The position numbers and the translations under genes are program-made. The notes under the pieces are model-generated. The model saw only the letters and a list, made by a program, of their open reading frames with translations. It searched no databases and was not told the DNA's origin. A DNA stretch of 64,000 nucleotides from Thereva unica (Eukaryota; Arthropoda; Insecta; Diptera; Therevidae), in assembly GCA_949987705.1 (NCBI GenBank), contig CATLJY010000058.1:44772-108771 (forward strand), read 5' to 3'. Position 1 is the stretch's first letter, and the number at the start of each line of letters is the position of its first letter. This document shows, one piece after another, positions 36,078 to 46,709 of the stretch.

Positions 36078-36848
36078 ATATCCGTCCCTTGTGGCCGATT
36101 GGCCGAGGGCTGTCGAGGGCCGCCCTGCCGATTGGCAGGTGTTCGGCTTCTCGGCTTCCGCTGGCTGCGGTCAAGCTTATCTAGCCTGGCCGTCAGTTTA
36201 TTGATGGCGCTTTGCAGCGCCACCAATGTGGGCTCCACGTTGGCTGGAGCTGCGCGGACGGCGGACGCGTATGAGGCGCCTCCGTGTGGAAGCACCTCCC
36301 ATACTTTGTCCGCCGTGGCGGCCAATCCGGCTAGGCTTTGGTCGGCAGCTGTGGCCAATGTGACCTGGATGGCCTGTGGAAGCCTCCGCTCCCACAGGTT
36401 CCGGATCAGGTCATCATTGACTGCCGACGACCCGCCAGCCAGTGCCTTGAGAGCCTGGAGGAACTCGGAAGGTTTCCTATCTCCAGGCTCTTGCACTGAT
36501 AACAACTGCTCGAGTCGGCGTTTCTCCGAAGTGCCGTACTTCTCGAGCAGGTGTTGTTTGATATCCTCGTATGAGGAGGTGGCATAATCTATTATGCTAA
36601 GCCGCATTGCCGTTACCACCTCTTCCGGCAATGCGGCCATTACATTATAGACCTTGATTTTGTCCGACTTACAGCCCGCCAATTGGAACATTATGTCCGC
36701 CTGGTAGAACCAGGAGGCGGGCTGGTGAACCCAGAACTTCGGGATATCTAACTTCGTCAGTTTGACGCCATCGACTGATGCTGAAGTTCCGGGTTTTGGT
36801 CCTCTGTGTTCGCGCTCCCTACGTCCATCAAATTGTTCTCTGGTAGTG
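36078..36848 (-). pseudogene. Partial gag of the third element
   Basis: The minus-strand frame reads REQFDGRREREHRGPKPG, LDIPKFWVHQPASWFYQAD, then IMFQLAGCKSDKIKVYNV, KYGTSEKRRLEQLLSVQ and GDRKPSEFLQALKAL. This is the typical capsid of CsRn1/Kabuki-like gypsy gag. A Pro/Arg-rich stretch follows, and the frame runs into LTR sequence at 36078. No start ATG in frame is obvious near the leader; the ATG at 36691 is internal. Confidence 0.85.
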
Positions 36849-37958
36849 ACATTTTTTTTTAAATTCTTTGGTTTTTATTTAAAAAAAAAAAAAAAACAAA
36901 CAAAAACTCGCTTAGAAAAAATGAATCGAACTAACGAACGTTAATAGCACACTACCAAATTCAAAAGAAACAACTTTAATTATCGTCCAGCAAAAATAGA
37001 AAAAAAAAATTGCTAATGATTAAAAAAAACTAATTTCTCTCTCGGTCCAATGATGGGAATATATATACCTATGTATATATGTATGTATATATGTATGTAT
37101 ATATATGTATTATATAAAACTTTAAGGTGAAATTTGAACAAAAAAATTACACTTAAAGCAAATAGAAATGGCTTAAATTTAAATAAAAAGAACCAAACTC
37201 TGAATTTGTGTAAATTAATCAAAATGGGGAAAACAAAAAAAAATACAAGGGCGGTAATTTACCGTATGTATGTATGTCCCAAAGCAAACTAACAACCAAA
37301 AGAATGAATATTATTAAATTGAAGAGAAGAAGAAAGGAAAAAAAAATATGGTTATCTAAAAAAAATAATTCAAAATATTTGTATATATAAAAAAAAAAAT
37401 ATGTGATTCAATTAATTAAATATGTATGAGTAATAAAAATGTTATTAAAATTATAGTTCAAAGTATTTTATGTATACAAAACAAAAGAAAAAAAAAATTA
37501 ACATTAATCCCACACCAATTGTTAAAGTTAGTTTAATATTGATATATTTTTAATCAATAAATTGTTATTATTTAAATATTGTTATCTGATGATTGTGTTC
37601 CCTCGATGTGGCTGACTTCTTTTGTTGAATATACTCTAGACTCCAAAGCCTTTTGTTATTCAGCATACCAGAAATTGTATTTGTTTGCCTTCTTGTTTTG
37701 GTTTATAGTTTGTCGCATTCAATTTTATTTTGAAGTAATTTATTACTTTTTTAAAACCCAACTATTTTGTAAATAGCACGCACTGTTTGTACTGTATATC
37801 AGTCGAGAGAGTAACTTTTTTTTTGTGTTTTTCTATATTATCCTTTATTTTCATGGATTGTTGCGTAGTTATTCACAAATGAGCCACTTTTTTTTATTAT
37901 ATTTTGCCGGTGAATCAATTACACCACTCTGAAAAATTTTAATAAATCTCCGCGTGTA
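36849..37958 (-). other. AT-rich leader of the third element
   Basis: About 1.1 kb, very AT-rich, with long A runs and TATG repeats (37060-37110). No gene seen. Confidence 0.6.
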
Positions 37959-37974
37959 GCGGTCGAGGTCACCA
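37959..37974 (-). other. Primer-binding site of the third element
   Basis: Minus strand TGGTGACCTCGACCGC, one base after the LTR. It resembles tRNA-Trp-type sites used by CsRn1-like elements (TGGTGACC start), from memory. Confidence 0.65.
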
Positions 37975-37975
37975 A

Positions 37976-38387
37976 TGTGGCGTTTTCACCATGCGTTTTT
38001 ATAAAACACTAGTTTTTTGGTTATTACTACAAACTTTATTTATTTTTATCACTATAGTTATTTATAATAATTGTTACACTAATTATTTTGTATATAGGAT
38101 ATATATATATACATATATCTCTTTGATTTCTGCTTTTTATATTAAAATATATTTGTCGGCGAGACTTTGGGTATCACTATGGAGGAACCTTCGGACAGTA
38201 GTGATGGAGATGCCGGAAATTGGCTAGCTCCGATAAACACGATGGGGGAACGGAACGGAGAACGGTAAGATCACTGAACTTTAAGTTCGGTGATCGATGG
38301 AGTGTTCCGACTGATCGTGTTTATTGTGTGGGAGGCTGTTGTGTGACTTTGCGTAAACTTGGTAATTAAGTTTACGCGGTCACTACA
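37976..38387 (-). repeat. LTR of the third element, 412 bp
   Basis: On the minus strand it starts TGTAGTGACCGCGTAAAC and ends AAAACGCCACA. It is followed directly by a primer-binding site. Only one LTR is present. Confidence 0.8.
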
Positions 38388-38454
38388 GCATCAGTTGACG
38401 TAAAGTCGCTCATATCAGGTGTATATGAAGAATGTGTAGGGAAAACGGGCGAGC

Positions 38455-39561
38455 TTAGCTCGGGCGCGGACTCCCGTTCGATCTCGCACCCCCGCTCCGG
38501 TTTCCCTGACAGGTAGGACACACTGGCGTGACGACTCCTGGCTTGCCACACTTGTAGCAAAATAGGCCACGAGTTTCAGACGGGCAGTCCATAAATGGAT
38601 GACCCGGTTGCTGACAATTCCAACAACGTAAAGGTCGTGGATTCGTCTGGAACTGACGCGAAGAGGTTATCGCTTCTACTCCTGGTGAAGACATGTCCGG
38701 TGGTATTTGATCAGAAGAATATACCGGCGAGTGTTCAACCTCGTGTATCTGTCGATCAGGCCTACGCTCTAACCGCTTCTGTTTCTGCCAGCGTTCAACT
38801 CGGATACAAGTATCGCGCAATTGTGGCATGCTGGTGAAACGATGCCCGATTACCGCTGACCCCAAAGTGAAATTCAAATTTCGGACTACGATTCCTAATA
38901 ATCCGCTTTCAGACATTGGCTGAGCCATGCGGTTATGTAGCGACAGCAGCTGGGCAGTGAAATCATCGAACGATAGATTATGTTGTTTGGTATCCATCAT
39001 CTGTAGTATCAGTTCTTCATCGGACTCCCTAGCGCGAAAATGTCTGATGAACTGTGTTTTGATGGTTTCCCAATCAGGGTCCAAATGATGGCGTCGAAAC
39101 TGCGACCAGTACTAGTCGGTAGCTCGACCTGACAACAGCGAGGAGAAATGCCTGCAAATTTCGGCTGGGCCGACTCCATCATCGCGAGCCTTCAGCTCCA
39201 CCCGGAACAGAAATTCCTCCGCCGACAACACCTTGTCCTCGCCGGAGAACTTTAGGGTCCAGAAGGAAACCGGAGACTTGCGATGTTGGGTCCCAGACCA
39301 AACATCTAGCCTGCCAACCGCAGGTGTGGAAGCCTCCGGGGTGGACTGCTGATCCCTGGGTACACAAGGATTCATCGGAACCTCAGCAGGTCGCTGCTGG
39401 GTTAACAAGGTGTCTAGAACTTGTCGCAACTGGGCGACTTGCTCCTCCAGCGAAGGAGGGTGATCATTCGAAGTCGACGCATTCATTTGCGCAGCTGGAG
39501 CTTCGACCGGAAGATCGCTATCATTAGTGGGTGGAAGAACCTTTCCCCTTCGAAGTTCCAT
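38455..39561 (-). pseudogene. gag of the inserted element, one nonsense codon
   Basis: Minus-strand gag from the ATG at 39561 (MELRRGKVLPPTND). It has a Pro/Gln-rich start and a capsid-like region (FSGEDKVLSAEEFLFRVE). A TAG at 39109-39111 interrupts GRATD/YWSQFRRHHLDPDW; the frame is unchanged and continues through FIRHFRARESDEE. The end has two Cys-rich knuckles, CWNCQQPGHPFMDC and CYKCGKPGVVTPVC, as in insect gypsy-group gag. It stops at 38455, about 70 bp before the LTR of the third element; no pol follows. Confidence 0.85.
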
Positions 39562-40992
39562 ACTTTAATTTCAATTATATAATGAACACACTAGTTTAGG
39601 AATGAAAAGAAAACCTTCAAATGAGAAAACTATACTAGAGCTCGAACCAAAATGAAGTATAGTAGAAATGGATAACGCAGTCTATAAAAAGTATTGACTA
39701 CAACAAGGTTAAACCTGAAGACAACCTCGCGGATATACGTCCGAACAGTTTATGCCCATGAATAGCTAGATAGTAGCAACCAACGATATACGTTCTTATA
39801 CATAACCCGCAAAGAAAGCTCGAAGAGAAAAAAAATGTTGTGCGAAAATAGATTCAAATAAGTGCTGATAAAATTGTAAGATTGAGTACGTATCACACAA
39901 GGAACCCAAAATCAACAGCAATTAGTGTAACAACAAGTGCCTATTAACAAATCAAATAATTATTGATATTAGGTGAGTGTACCTAGAAAACAAAATTAAC
40001 GCCGATTAGTGTGTAGCGACAGAACAATAAAAGTGTATTGGTGTATATATAGGTTAGTATAGGTGCGTAATTATATGATATGCTTTAATTCAATCTAAGT
40101 GAGGAATGGTTGAGGCAGACAACAATCCCCCCAGGGCTCCCGCGTGTCAATGTTCTCGATGGCAGTTGGTGAAAACCATGAAGCATAGTCATCACCAAGT
40201 GTCATCCAGGTCGCCGACCCAGCTTCAGGTAGACCCGAAAGAAGAACGGAAACAAAACTCAAAATCGCATCGCCACGAAAGGAAAGAAAACTTCTTCAAA
40301 AATAAAAAAAATTTGGGGAATCCGCTGTTCAACCACAACCGAGCTACCTTTCGGAAAATCAATCTGAAGGGTATGAACAGACGGAGAAAAACGAATCAGG
40401 ACAAAAACAAAAAAATAAAATTTAATAAACTGAATGGACCTTCCGAAGGAACAAGGGGCGCAGTGGCAGGCGTTAACACGCCTGTTACCAAAGACGGTTA
40501 AGCCCTTGTACCAACTTCACCTTCCACCAGGAAAATTAAAAGAAGATCCTGTTCAAAGACCGACGCAGTGGCAGGCGGTATCACGCCTGATACCAGAGTC
40601 GCCGACCCTAGAACCAGGACAGGGATGAACCACTACTACACCTGCACGCATAGCCAAGCGACCACTCGCTTGTTAGCAAGCCGTGCAGATCAGCATGGTT
40701 CGAAGCTACTCCAAAAAGAAGAAGTTACCGCAGAAGAGAACGGGTAGGCCTAAAAGCGGAAACAAAGAAAAATTCACATAGAATTTGGACAAGGATGCTG
40801 AAAAAAATTCAAAAAATCAGACAAGGACTAAGGCCTCGCGGTACTACCTTAGCCCACAGCGAGCGCTTGGTAATTGTGGTGAACCATAAACAAAAAAATC
40901 AAATGTTGTCCGTGAAGGCACAAGTGGTACTAAACACCAGAAAAAAAATTTTAACCTCAAGGTCCGTGTAGGACAGTCAACGGGCTTTAAAA
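39562..40992 (-). other. 1.4-kb leader of the inserted element
   Basis: Long untranslated leader between primer-binding site and gag. It holds two similar hairpins (40467-40484 and 40572-40589). Some plus-strand open stretches exist but have no recognisable product. Confidence 0.6.
40467..40589. repeat. Two CAGGCG/CGCCTG hairpins 105 bp apart
   Basis: CAGGCG-TTAACA-CGCCTG at 40467-40484 and CAGGCG-GTATCA-CGCCTG at 40572-40589. Both are preceded by CGCAGTGG and followed by a similar TTACCAAAG/ATACCAGAG. Confidence 0.8.
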
Positions 40993-41008
40993 GCTGCGTT
41001 GGGCGCCA
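40993..41008 (-). other. Primer-binding site of the inserted element
   Basis: On the minus strand TGGCGCCCAACGCAGC starts 4 nt after the LTR. TGGCGCC is a common start of retroelement primer-binding sites. It fixes the orientation of the element. Confidence 0.8.
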
Positions 41009-41012
41009 TTTA

Positions 41013-43516
41013 TGTAACAGCATAATGGCGCGATAAAATAGTGGGCGCCACTTATGCGAGGTATTACCCCCTTAGCCACAAGCCCGGAAAAGCATGACCA
41101 AGGAGCCAATACCATACATAAGAAATGAAAAGAAAATCCGGAACTCCTACGCCGGCCACACGGAGTTATCTAGCTCGCCGGAGGGGTCGTGGGGTGTGTG
41201 GCCGGGGCTTACCGCGGTTGGTTCACCACTTACCTGTGCCTGGGCAACTTTGAATTCCATCTACATACTTCGAAGGACCTCGCCTGCGCCTCGTCAAACC
41301 CTGAAAATGAATTGAGGAGTGGGCGAACAAAACGGCACATGTCCATGGTTGGCCGTTTTAAGTTTTTTGACGGAATCGTGTTCATTACACTAAACTGCAA
41401 CTAATTTCAATTTCAGACACTTCAAAAATCACTTTCATGTAATATTTTTTTGTTAGCAAAGTAACGGTTTCCCTGCAGAAAGGCACATGTCCTACGAATA
41501 TTCATATTTTTTAACCATTCGTTAATGTGGATTTTCAAAAGGGCACGTATTTCATACAAAAAAGTTTTTAATCAACAATGGAAGTTCATTGCACCTCACC
41601 TGGGGCTCTAATTACATCGATTTGTATGTGCATCATAAACTGCACTAAAAATGCACTAAAATTTACCTCACTTTTGCCTCCCATGGCCCAAAACAAGCCG
41701 TGGGGCACTATGACCCCTTAAAATTTGCGTAACAGACCCTACTATTAGGAAAAAATACCAGAAAAGGGGAGATGCCTCTAAGGGGGCCAGGGAGCTCCCT
41801 AAAAGGCTAAAAACAAAAAAACATGTCCAGTTGGGTTCCTGCAAAAGGACACATGTCCACTCAAGGGTTTGACAAAACGGTACATGTCCAGTTCTGTCCC
41901 CGCAAAAGGGCACATGTCCATTTTTGTTTTAATTTTTTCTCTTAAAGTATTAAACATATTTAAAAAAAAATTTTTCCGTCTGAATGAGTTCAAATAGTAG
42001 CACAACCTACCATACTCATAAATAGTTAATGTGATCAGTTCAGAGGCAGAAACAGTTTTTTGCGATTTCTGAACAATTTGCAAAACTGGACATGTGCCGT
42101 TTTGTTCGCCCACTCCTCAATTATCCCCCCTCAACCATTCCACCAAAAAAAATTTACCACATGGACATTCTAATGTTTATAATCATTTAATATTCATCAA
42201 CCCAAACAATACAATGAATAGTATCAACCACGACACTAGTTATTATTAATTGATCACACTCGATTCAATCAACGTTACATTATTTCATTTTTATTTGTAG
42301 ATACATATGCATGAAGCTCCAGATAAGAATAAAGCGCGCAGTACTGGCCAATACTCCTCGCTTTGTACAAACGATATTATAACCGCCCGTGTAACCTAAC
42401 GAAACAACAAGTTACCGGAACCAATCAAAGAATAAAATATTTGGAGCAAAACAAATTCACCAATAATGATAACTAAGAGTATAAAGTTAAGACTAACTAC
42501 CATTAAAATTATAATTCAGTAATAAATTGTATTAATATATTTTAGTAAGAAATTATTTAGTAATATTTTAGTAATAAATTGTATTAATATATTTTAGTAA
42601 GAAATTATTTAGTAATATTTTAGTAATAAATTGTATTTAAAATTAAAGCAAAAAAAATTCTTGTTACGGTCTTTTGGTGTCAGTAAAACTTAATTTAGTT
42701 AAATCGTCATCAAATTGCAAAGAAAATTTGAAGTGAATGTCAATATTTGTATTTTTTATTTCTGGAAATTGCTGGTTGTTCTCTTCGATAGCCTTCCAAG
42801 CTGGCCAATAATTTTTCCTTTGTTTCGTTGCAGTTTGGTTTTCTGTGCCCTGCTCTACAGAACCGTAGACAGGAAGCAATATGAAATTGCAAGTACAATT
42901 GATGGTGTACCCACAATTAAATTTTATTTTCTCCAGTCGTTATATCCGGAGATAATTTAAATTATAATACAGACTTACGTAATCGCCAGTTCGTTATCTA
43001 TTTCCCTTGGCAACGTTGACCTTCTTGCACACGTAGCCTTTCAAAGCAATTACTACCTGCCTCCGGTTTGCTATCTTCCCTCGCTCTAATTTGCTATTAT
43101 TTGAGAATCTTGGTCCTCTTCGCCGAATAAAACCCTCAGCTCTTCAACCACGAGTTCCCATATCTCCTATCCTCTATCCACTAGCACAAAATCGTCCTTC
43201 TCGCCGGTATAGCCACGTCCTTCTCAATTTAATTTCCCGACGAAAACTTTTTACAGACTTTATTTATATATCCGTCCAAAACGAAAACTTTTTCCAGACT
43301 CTCTTTATACATCCGTCCGAAACTAAATTTTTCACAGACTCTCTTTATACATCCGTCCGAAACTAAATTTTTTACAGACTGCCTAATTAATTTTTCTTTT
43401 TCTAGTTTTGTTTTATTTTCCCCCCGCCTACCTTTTTGTTCCGAACCCACTACTCGATTTTCTTCCCCACAGTAATTTTTAGTCAAGTAGATATTTAGGC
43501 AAAACTGACCGTTACA
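41013..43516 (-). repeat. 5' LTR of the inserted element, with MITE
   Basis: Full LTR of about 1.7 kb once the 805-bp MITE and its 4-bp duplication are removed. It ends TGT..ACA like the other copy and carries the same AT-rich 52-bp repeats (42510-42640). Confidence 0.9.
41310..42122. mobile_element. 805-bp MITE with ACATGTCC subterminal repeats
   Basis: The element 41314-42118 has a perfect 31-bp inverted repeat starting GAGGAGTGGGCGAACAAAAC. It is flanked by AATT at 41310-41313 and 42119-42122; the other LTR copy has GGAATTATCC at this place. Inside, AAARGGCACATGTCC-like motifs recur at least six times, mostly near the ends. No coding capacity. Superfamily not assigned. Confidence 0.9.
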
Positions 43517-43520
43517 AGCT

Positions 43521-43821
43521 GAAGCCAAAATATTTAGGACCCTATCGAGTTATTGAAGCTCGACCAAATGATCGCTATAAGGTGATGAAAGTAGGTGATC
43601 ACGAAGGAGCAAAGGAAACTACCACCGCAGCAGATTATATGAAGCCATTTGCAGTCTTCGGATCCGACGATGAAGAAACAGAAGAAGAAGAAGAAGACGA
43701 AAATAGTAATAAAACACTGAGCGAAGAATTTCGTGAGGATATACACCCTAATAAGGTTGCCGCAAGTATACACTCAGATACCCACCTATTGACAAGGCAA
43801 AGTCTCAATGAGACTTTGTAA
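43521..43821 (+). pseudogene. Integrase C-terminal end of outer element
   Basis: After the inserted element the reading resumes with LKPKYLGPYRVIEARPND, the usual chromodomain-like end of gypsy integrases. A strongly acidic tail (SDDEETEEEEEDENSN) follows and stops at TAA 43819-43821. The AGCT duplication (34954-34957 and 43517-43520) marks the junction with the N-terminal part. Confidence 0.88.
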
Positions 43822-44198
43822 ACTAGCAAGAATTTGATACCTTGAAAATTTATTTGCCTAACAGAAAAGCCCAAAGAAGCGTATGCTCACTTAATAATAG
43901 TTTTTATATTCTCACCTACGACGTAGCCCTGCTAACGTTTTACATATTTGGCACAATTCATGAAACTATATCCAAGAAGAAATTTTCACATAAGAATTTT
44001 TTTAGAAGAAACGAATAATTGAAGTTACAGAAGAATTTTATTTAAGAATACTATGAAGTCCTCCATTAAAGAAGCTGCATAAAGAATTTAATTGAAATCT
44101 ATAATTACCAAATTACTCTCACCAAAAATTACCTGAAAGCTCATGCCTAAGAAGTTTCCAAAAGAAGTCACTATCCAAAAGAGGACACCTTTCAGTCT
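43822..44198 (+). other. Post-pol region of outer element
   Basis: AT-rich sequence between integrase and a lysine-rich short ORF. It contains scattered AAGAA repeats but no recognised gene. Confidence 0.5.
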
Positions 44199-44330
44199 AT
44201 GTCACTCAAAGAGCTACATAAGAAGTCACCTAAGAAGTCATCTCCTAAGAAGTCATCACCCGCGAATTCACTGAAGAAGTTATCTAAGAAGTCACTGAAG
44301 AAGTCACCCAAGAAGTTACCTATTTTCTAA
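44199..44330 (+). CDS. Short lysine-rich ORF with SPKK-type repeats
   Basis: From the ATG at 44199, 43 codons encode a tail of repeated KKS blocks (HKKSPKKSSPKKSSP, later SLKKSPKKLPIF) ending at TAA 44328-44330, 48 bp before the 3' LTR. SPKK motifs are known from histone H1 tails, where they bind the minor groove of AT-rich DNA. The DNA is itself a degenerate AAGAAGTCA repeat, so the peptide may be a by-product of a minisatellite. No start context, homologue or expression evidence. Confidence 0.35.
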   Translation: MSLKELHKKSPKKSSPKKSSPANSLKKLSKKSLKKSPKKLPIF

Positions 44331-44378
44331 TTTTCGAGACGCATATTCGGGGCGAATTGCCTGCAGGATGGCCGAGAA

Positions 44379-44552
44379 TGTGGGATCTAAAAACGTGAAC
44401 GCACCCCACATAATATGCGCTACACGAGAATCGGACTACAGAGGAAGATATAGACGTGCCCGGAAAAGAAAAAAGAAGAAGAAGAACGGTGATGAGTGTC
44501 AAAGAATGGACATCGGCTCCATGCGTATTTTTTAAAAGCTATTTTAATATCT

Positions 44553-44556
<4 letters not shown>
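44379..44556 (+). repeat. 3' LTR of outer element, 178 bp
   Basis: Partner of 30484-30661 with a few substitutions (TCTAAAAACG for TCTAACAACG; GAATCGGACT for GGATCGCCCT). No clear polypurine tract precedes it; the upstream bases are CCTGCAGGATGGCCGAGAA. Confidence 0.93.

Positions 44557-44588
<32 letters not shown>
44557..44588. repeat. (TA)n microsatellite
   Basis: TA run between the outer 3' LTR and the partial foldback element. Confidence 0.9.
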
Positions 44589-44592
<4 letters not shown>

Positions 44593-44985
44593 GTCCCACA
44601 TAAACTTAAAAAGCGGCCGGCTGTGGATAGGTCTTGGATAGACGAACAAAAAATCGTATGGGTGGGGGGGGAAATCGTAACGGTTTAGCCGCTAGGGCGT
44701 TTTGAAGTTTTTTTGCTAGAGTTTTACATATCACCCTGTATTTTTGTAACCGTGTAACCCACGATGATTATGGTACCGGTGTACGCAGAATTCCCCCACC
44801 TATCTACGACGGTAAAAATAATGGTCCTATCTTATAAACTTTTGGAGTAAGAGTCGCCAAAGTCAAAATTTTGTATTTTTTTCACTAAAATTTCAACTAA
44901 AACCACCTTTTTCTCCAAAAAATACGTGATAAACCTAAACTTTTTTTTCCAAAATTAAAAAGTTTGGACAATTTCCTATAAATGT
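44589..44985 (+). mobile_element. Foldback element, single arm
   Basis: Starts GGGTGTCCCACATAAACTTA and follows the left arm of 24210-25167 to CAATTTCCTATAAAT, then stops at a short TATATA run. The second arm is absent. Confidence 0.85.
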
Positions 44986-44999
44986 ATATATATATATTT

Positions 45000-45250
45000 C
45001 CAAGCGTAAACAAGTCCCCGCTGTAAATGCACCATATGAGACGTCACAATAGTCATGCCCAGTCCGCCGCCGAGGACTCCGCCGAGTCGTCCCCAGCCGA
45101 GCCCCGCGAGATCCCAAGCCGCCACCGAGTCTCAAGCCAGACCCCCGCACCGAGCACCCCACTAAGACCACAAGCCCTGCCACACCCCCACCACCACCAT
45201 CACCATCACCAACTCCCACTCACACACACGCTCCATCACTTTCGCTTTCC
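45000..45250. other. GC-rich patch of unknown origin
   Basis: Markedly GC-rich compared with its surroundings, with CCACCACCACCATCACCATC and CGCCGCCGAGGAC-type runs. Both strands stay open for 80-90 codons: a plus-strand frame gives a Pro/Ser-rich peptide with seven histidines (HPHHHHHHHQ), the minus strand a Gly/Arg-rich one. No family recognised. It adjoins the 3' end of LINE copy 2. Confidence 0.5.
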
Positions 45251-45359
45251 GACCCTGACCCAGTTCCAAATGACACAATCTCAAGGTCAACGGCCTTGAC
45301 CTAGTTACGGAACTTGACCTAGTGACCTAGTTCCGCCGTGACCCAGTTCCCACGCTAAA

Positions 45360-46286
45360 CTGACGCCTTTCCTACTGGCATCCACTGCAATATAACTCGA
45401 GATGCCGTACAAAAAATGCGGCATGATGAGGGTCTTTACCAGTCTTAGGCGTGACTGTTGAGGTAGGAGTTTACCAAACAACCATAGCCTTCGAAGGCAA
45501 CTATAAACTTTACTAAGGATCAGCGAAACGTGATCGCAACGAGTCAACGTTGAGTTCACCACAATACCCAAATTCGTAGCTTTTTTCAAAATAGGGGAGG
45601 GAGATAGCAGAAGACGAGAAATGGAAGAGAGCAGCAAGTTTATACAGCAAGAGTTTATGATTAACGGTGTCAAAGGCTTTTGAGAAATCAAGCAGAACCA
45701 ACACCGCGATCTCGTTATCATCCAACTTAGCTCGAATATCCGTGGTGACCTTCAGCAGTGCAGTCTCACAACTATGAAATCGCCTAAAGCCAGATTGCCA
45801 TTCACACAGTAAGTTACGTTCAACAAGAAAGGATTGAATCTGATCATACATAATTCTCTCCAGAACCTTGGACAGGTAGGATAAGATACTAATTGGCCTG
45901 AAGTCAGATATGTCAAAGGGAGAGGTTTTTTTAGGTATTGGCACAATGAACGCTTTCTTCCATGCACAGGGAAATACAGAATAGGTTAGGCAGCAATTGA
46001 ATATGTGAGTAACTGCATCGATCACATATGGTATGAAAAGCTTGAAAATTGAGGTTCAACACCATCAATACCAGTGGCATTTGAACGAACAGAATTTAGC
46101 GATGCAAGCACTTCGGCCGCATCCACACATCTAAAGCTGAAGCCTTCAAACGAGAGTGCAGCTCTCTGTTCTAGATTAGTATCTAAGGGCATTAACGGTT
46201 GGATAAATGATTGATTCATAAGCTCGGTGTCGAGGTTAAGGTCGCTAGCATTTGCAGGCCCAGTATGTATACCAAGTTTACGTTTA
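45360..46286 (-). pseudogene. LINE copy 2 ORF2, reverse transcriptase with catalytic deletion
   Basis: After the MITE, the minus strand gives KLGIHTGPANASDLNLDTE and, past the shared missing T (near 46055), AWKKAFIVPIPKK, DFRPISILS and LLDFSKAFDTV. At 45600 the sequence jumps from AISLP to the thumb region (YEFG...), deleting about 400 bp including SGVPQG and FADD. The GGTCA-rich end follows to 45251. Confidence 0.85.
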
Positions 46287-46709
46287 TACCGGAGACACAC
46301 TTGTGGTATAGTAATTACAATATAAGCAATATTGCAATATACATCAGGTGTGTCTCTATATACTGAGAAAAAATCTCGGTATACACTCAGTATACTCAAC
46401 ATTGAAACTCAATATCCCAATTGAGAAAAACTTCGTGGTATAGCTCAGTATACCCTAGATTTAAACCGAAGAATAGTCTGGGCATAACCCAAAATGATAA
46501 TTTCGAACAGAATTTTAATTCTTCAATTTTCTATTTCACTTTTATTTTTAATATAAATTAATAATAATTTCACAATATTTCTATTCATATTTAACTTCTA
46601 TTTAACTGCAGCACAATAATTTTTTTCGATTTGCAAATCTGACAGATAAATGACAACCAAATAACTCAGTATACTAATGCAAGTGTGTCTTCACATTTTT
46701 ATATTGCAA

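Larger units (their letters stand above)
36068..38387 (-). mobile_element. Third LTR element, 5' LTR to partial gag only
   Basis: On the minus strand: LTR 38387-37976, primer-binding site, AT-rich leader, then gag to about 36078, where it meets the LTR of the surrounding element. Protease, polymerase and a 3' LTR are missing. The gag and primer-binding site fit the CsRn1/Kabuki-like gypsy branch. Confidence 0.8.
34958..43516 (-). mobile_element. LTR retrotransposon inserted in the outer element (minus strand)
   Basis: LTR ends TGTAACAGC and GTTACA are flanked by AGCT at 34954-34957 and 43517-43520. The primer-binding site, read on the minus strand, lies just inside the LTR at 41013, so the element runs right to left: 5' LTR 43516-41013, leader, gag 39561-38455. 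Pol is absent. After gag a third element's LTR begins (38387), and its gag joins directly to a truncated copy of this element's 3' LTR at about 36077. An 805-bp MITE sits in the 5' LTR. Confidence 0.88.
30484..44556 (+). mobile_element. Outer gypsy-like LTR retrotransposon, split by another LTR element
   Basis: Two 178-bp LTRs (30484-30661, 44379-44556) of the same sequence type start TGTGGGATC and end CTCACA, with TA-repeat flanks. Between them lie a primer-binding site, gag with two zinc knuckles, protease, RT, RNase H and integrase in plus orientation. At 34957 an 8.6-kb LTR element has inserted with AGCT duplication; the outer element resumes at 43521. Domain order PR-RT-RH-IN is that of the gypsy/Ty3 group. 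Several frameshifts make it defective. Confidence 0.92.

Noticed and set aside
36099..36587. Plus-strand 162-codon ORF
   Set aside because: Shadow of the GC-rich gag on the opposite strand, which has clear family motifs.
40106..40628. Plus-strand ORF with basic peptide in the leader of the minus-strand LTR element
   Set aside because: It lies antisense in a leader, has no recognisable domain and covers hairpin repeats. Not convincing as a gene.
30484..44556. An env gene in the LTR elements
   Set aside because: No signal peptide, furin-like site or membrane-anchored ORF of suitable size was found after integrase.
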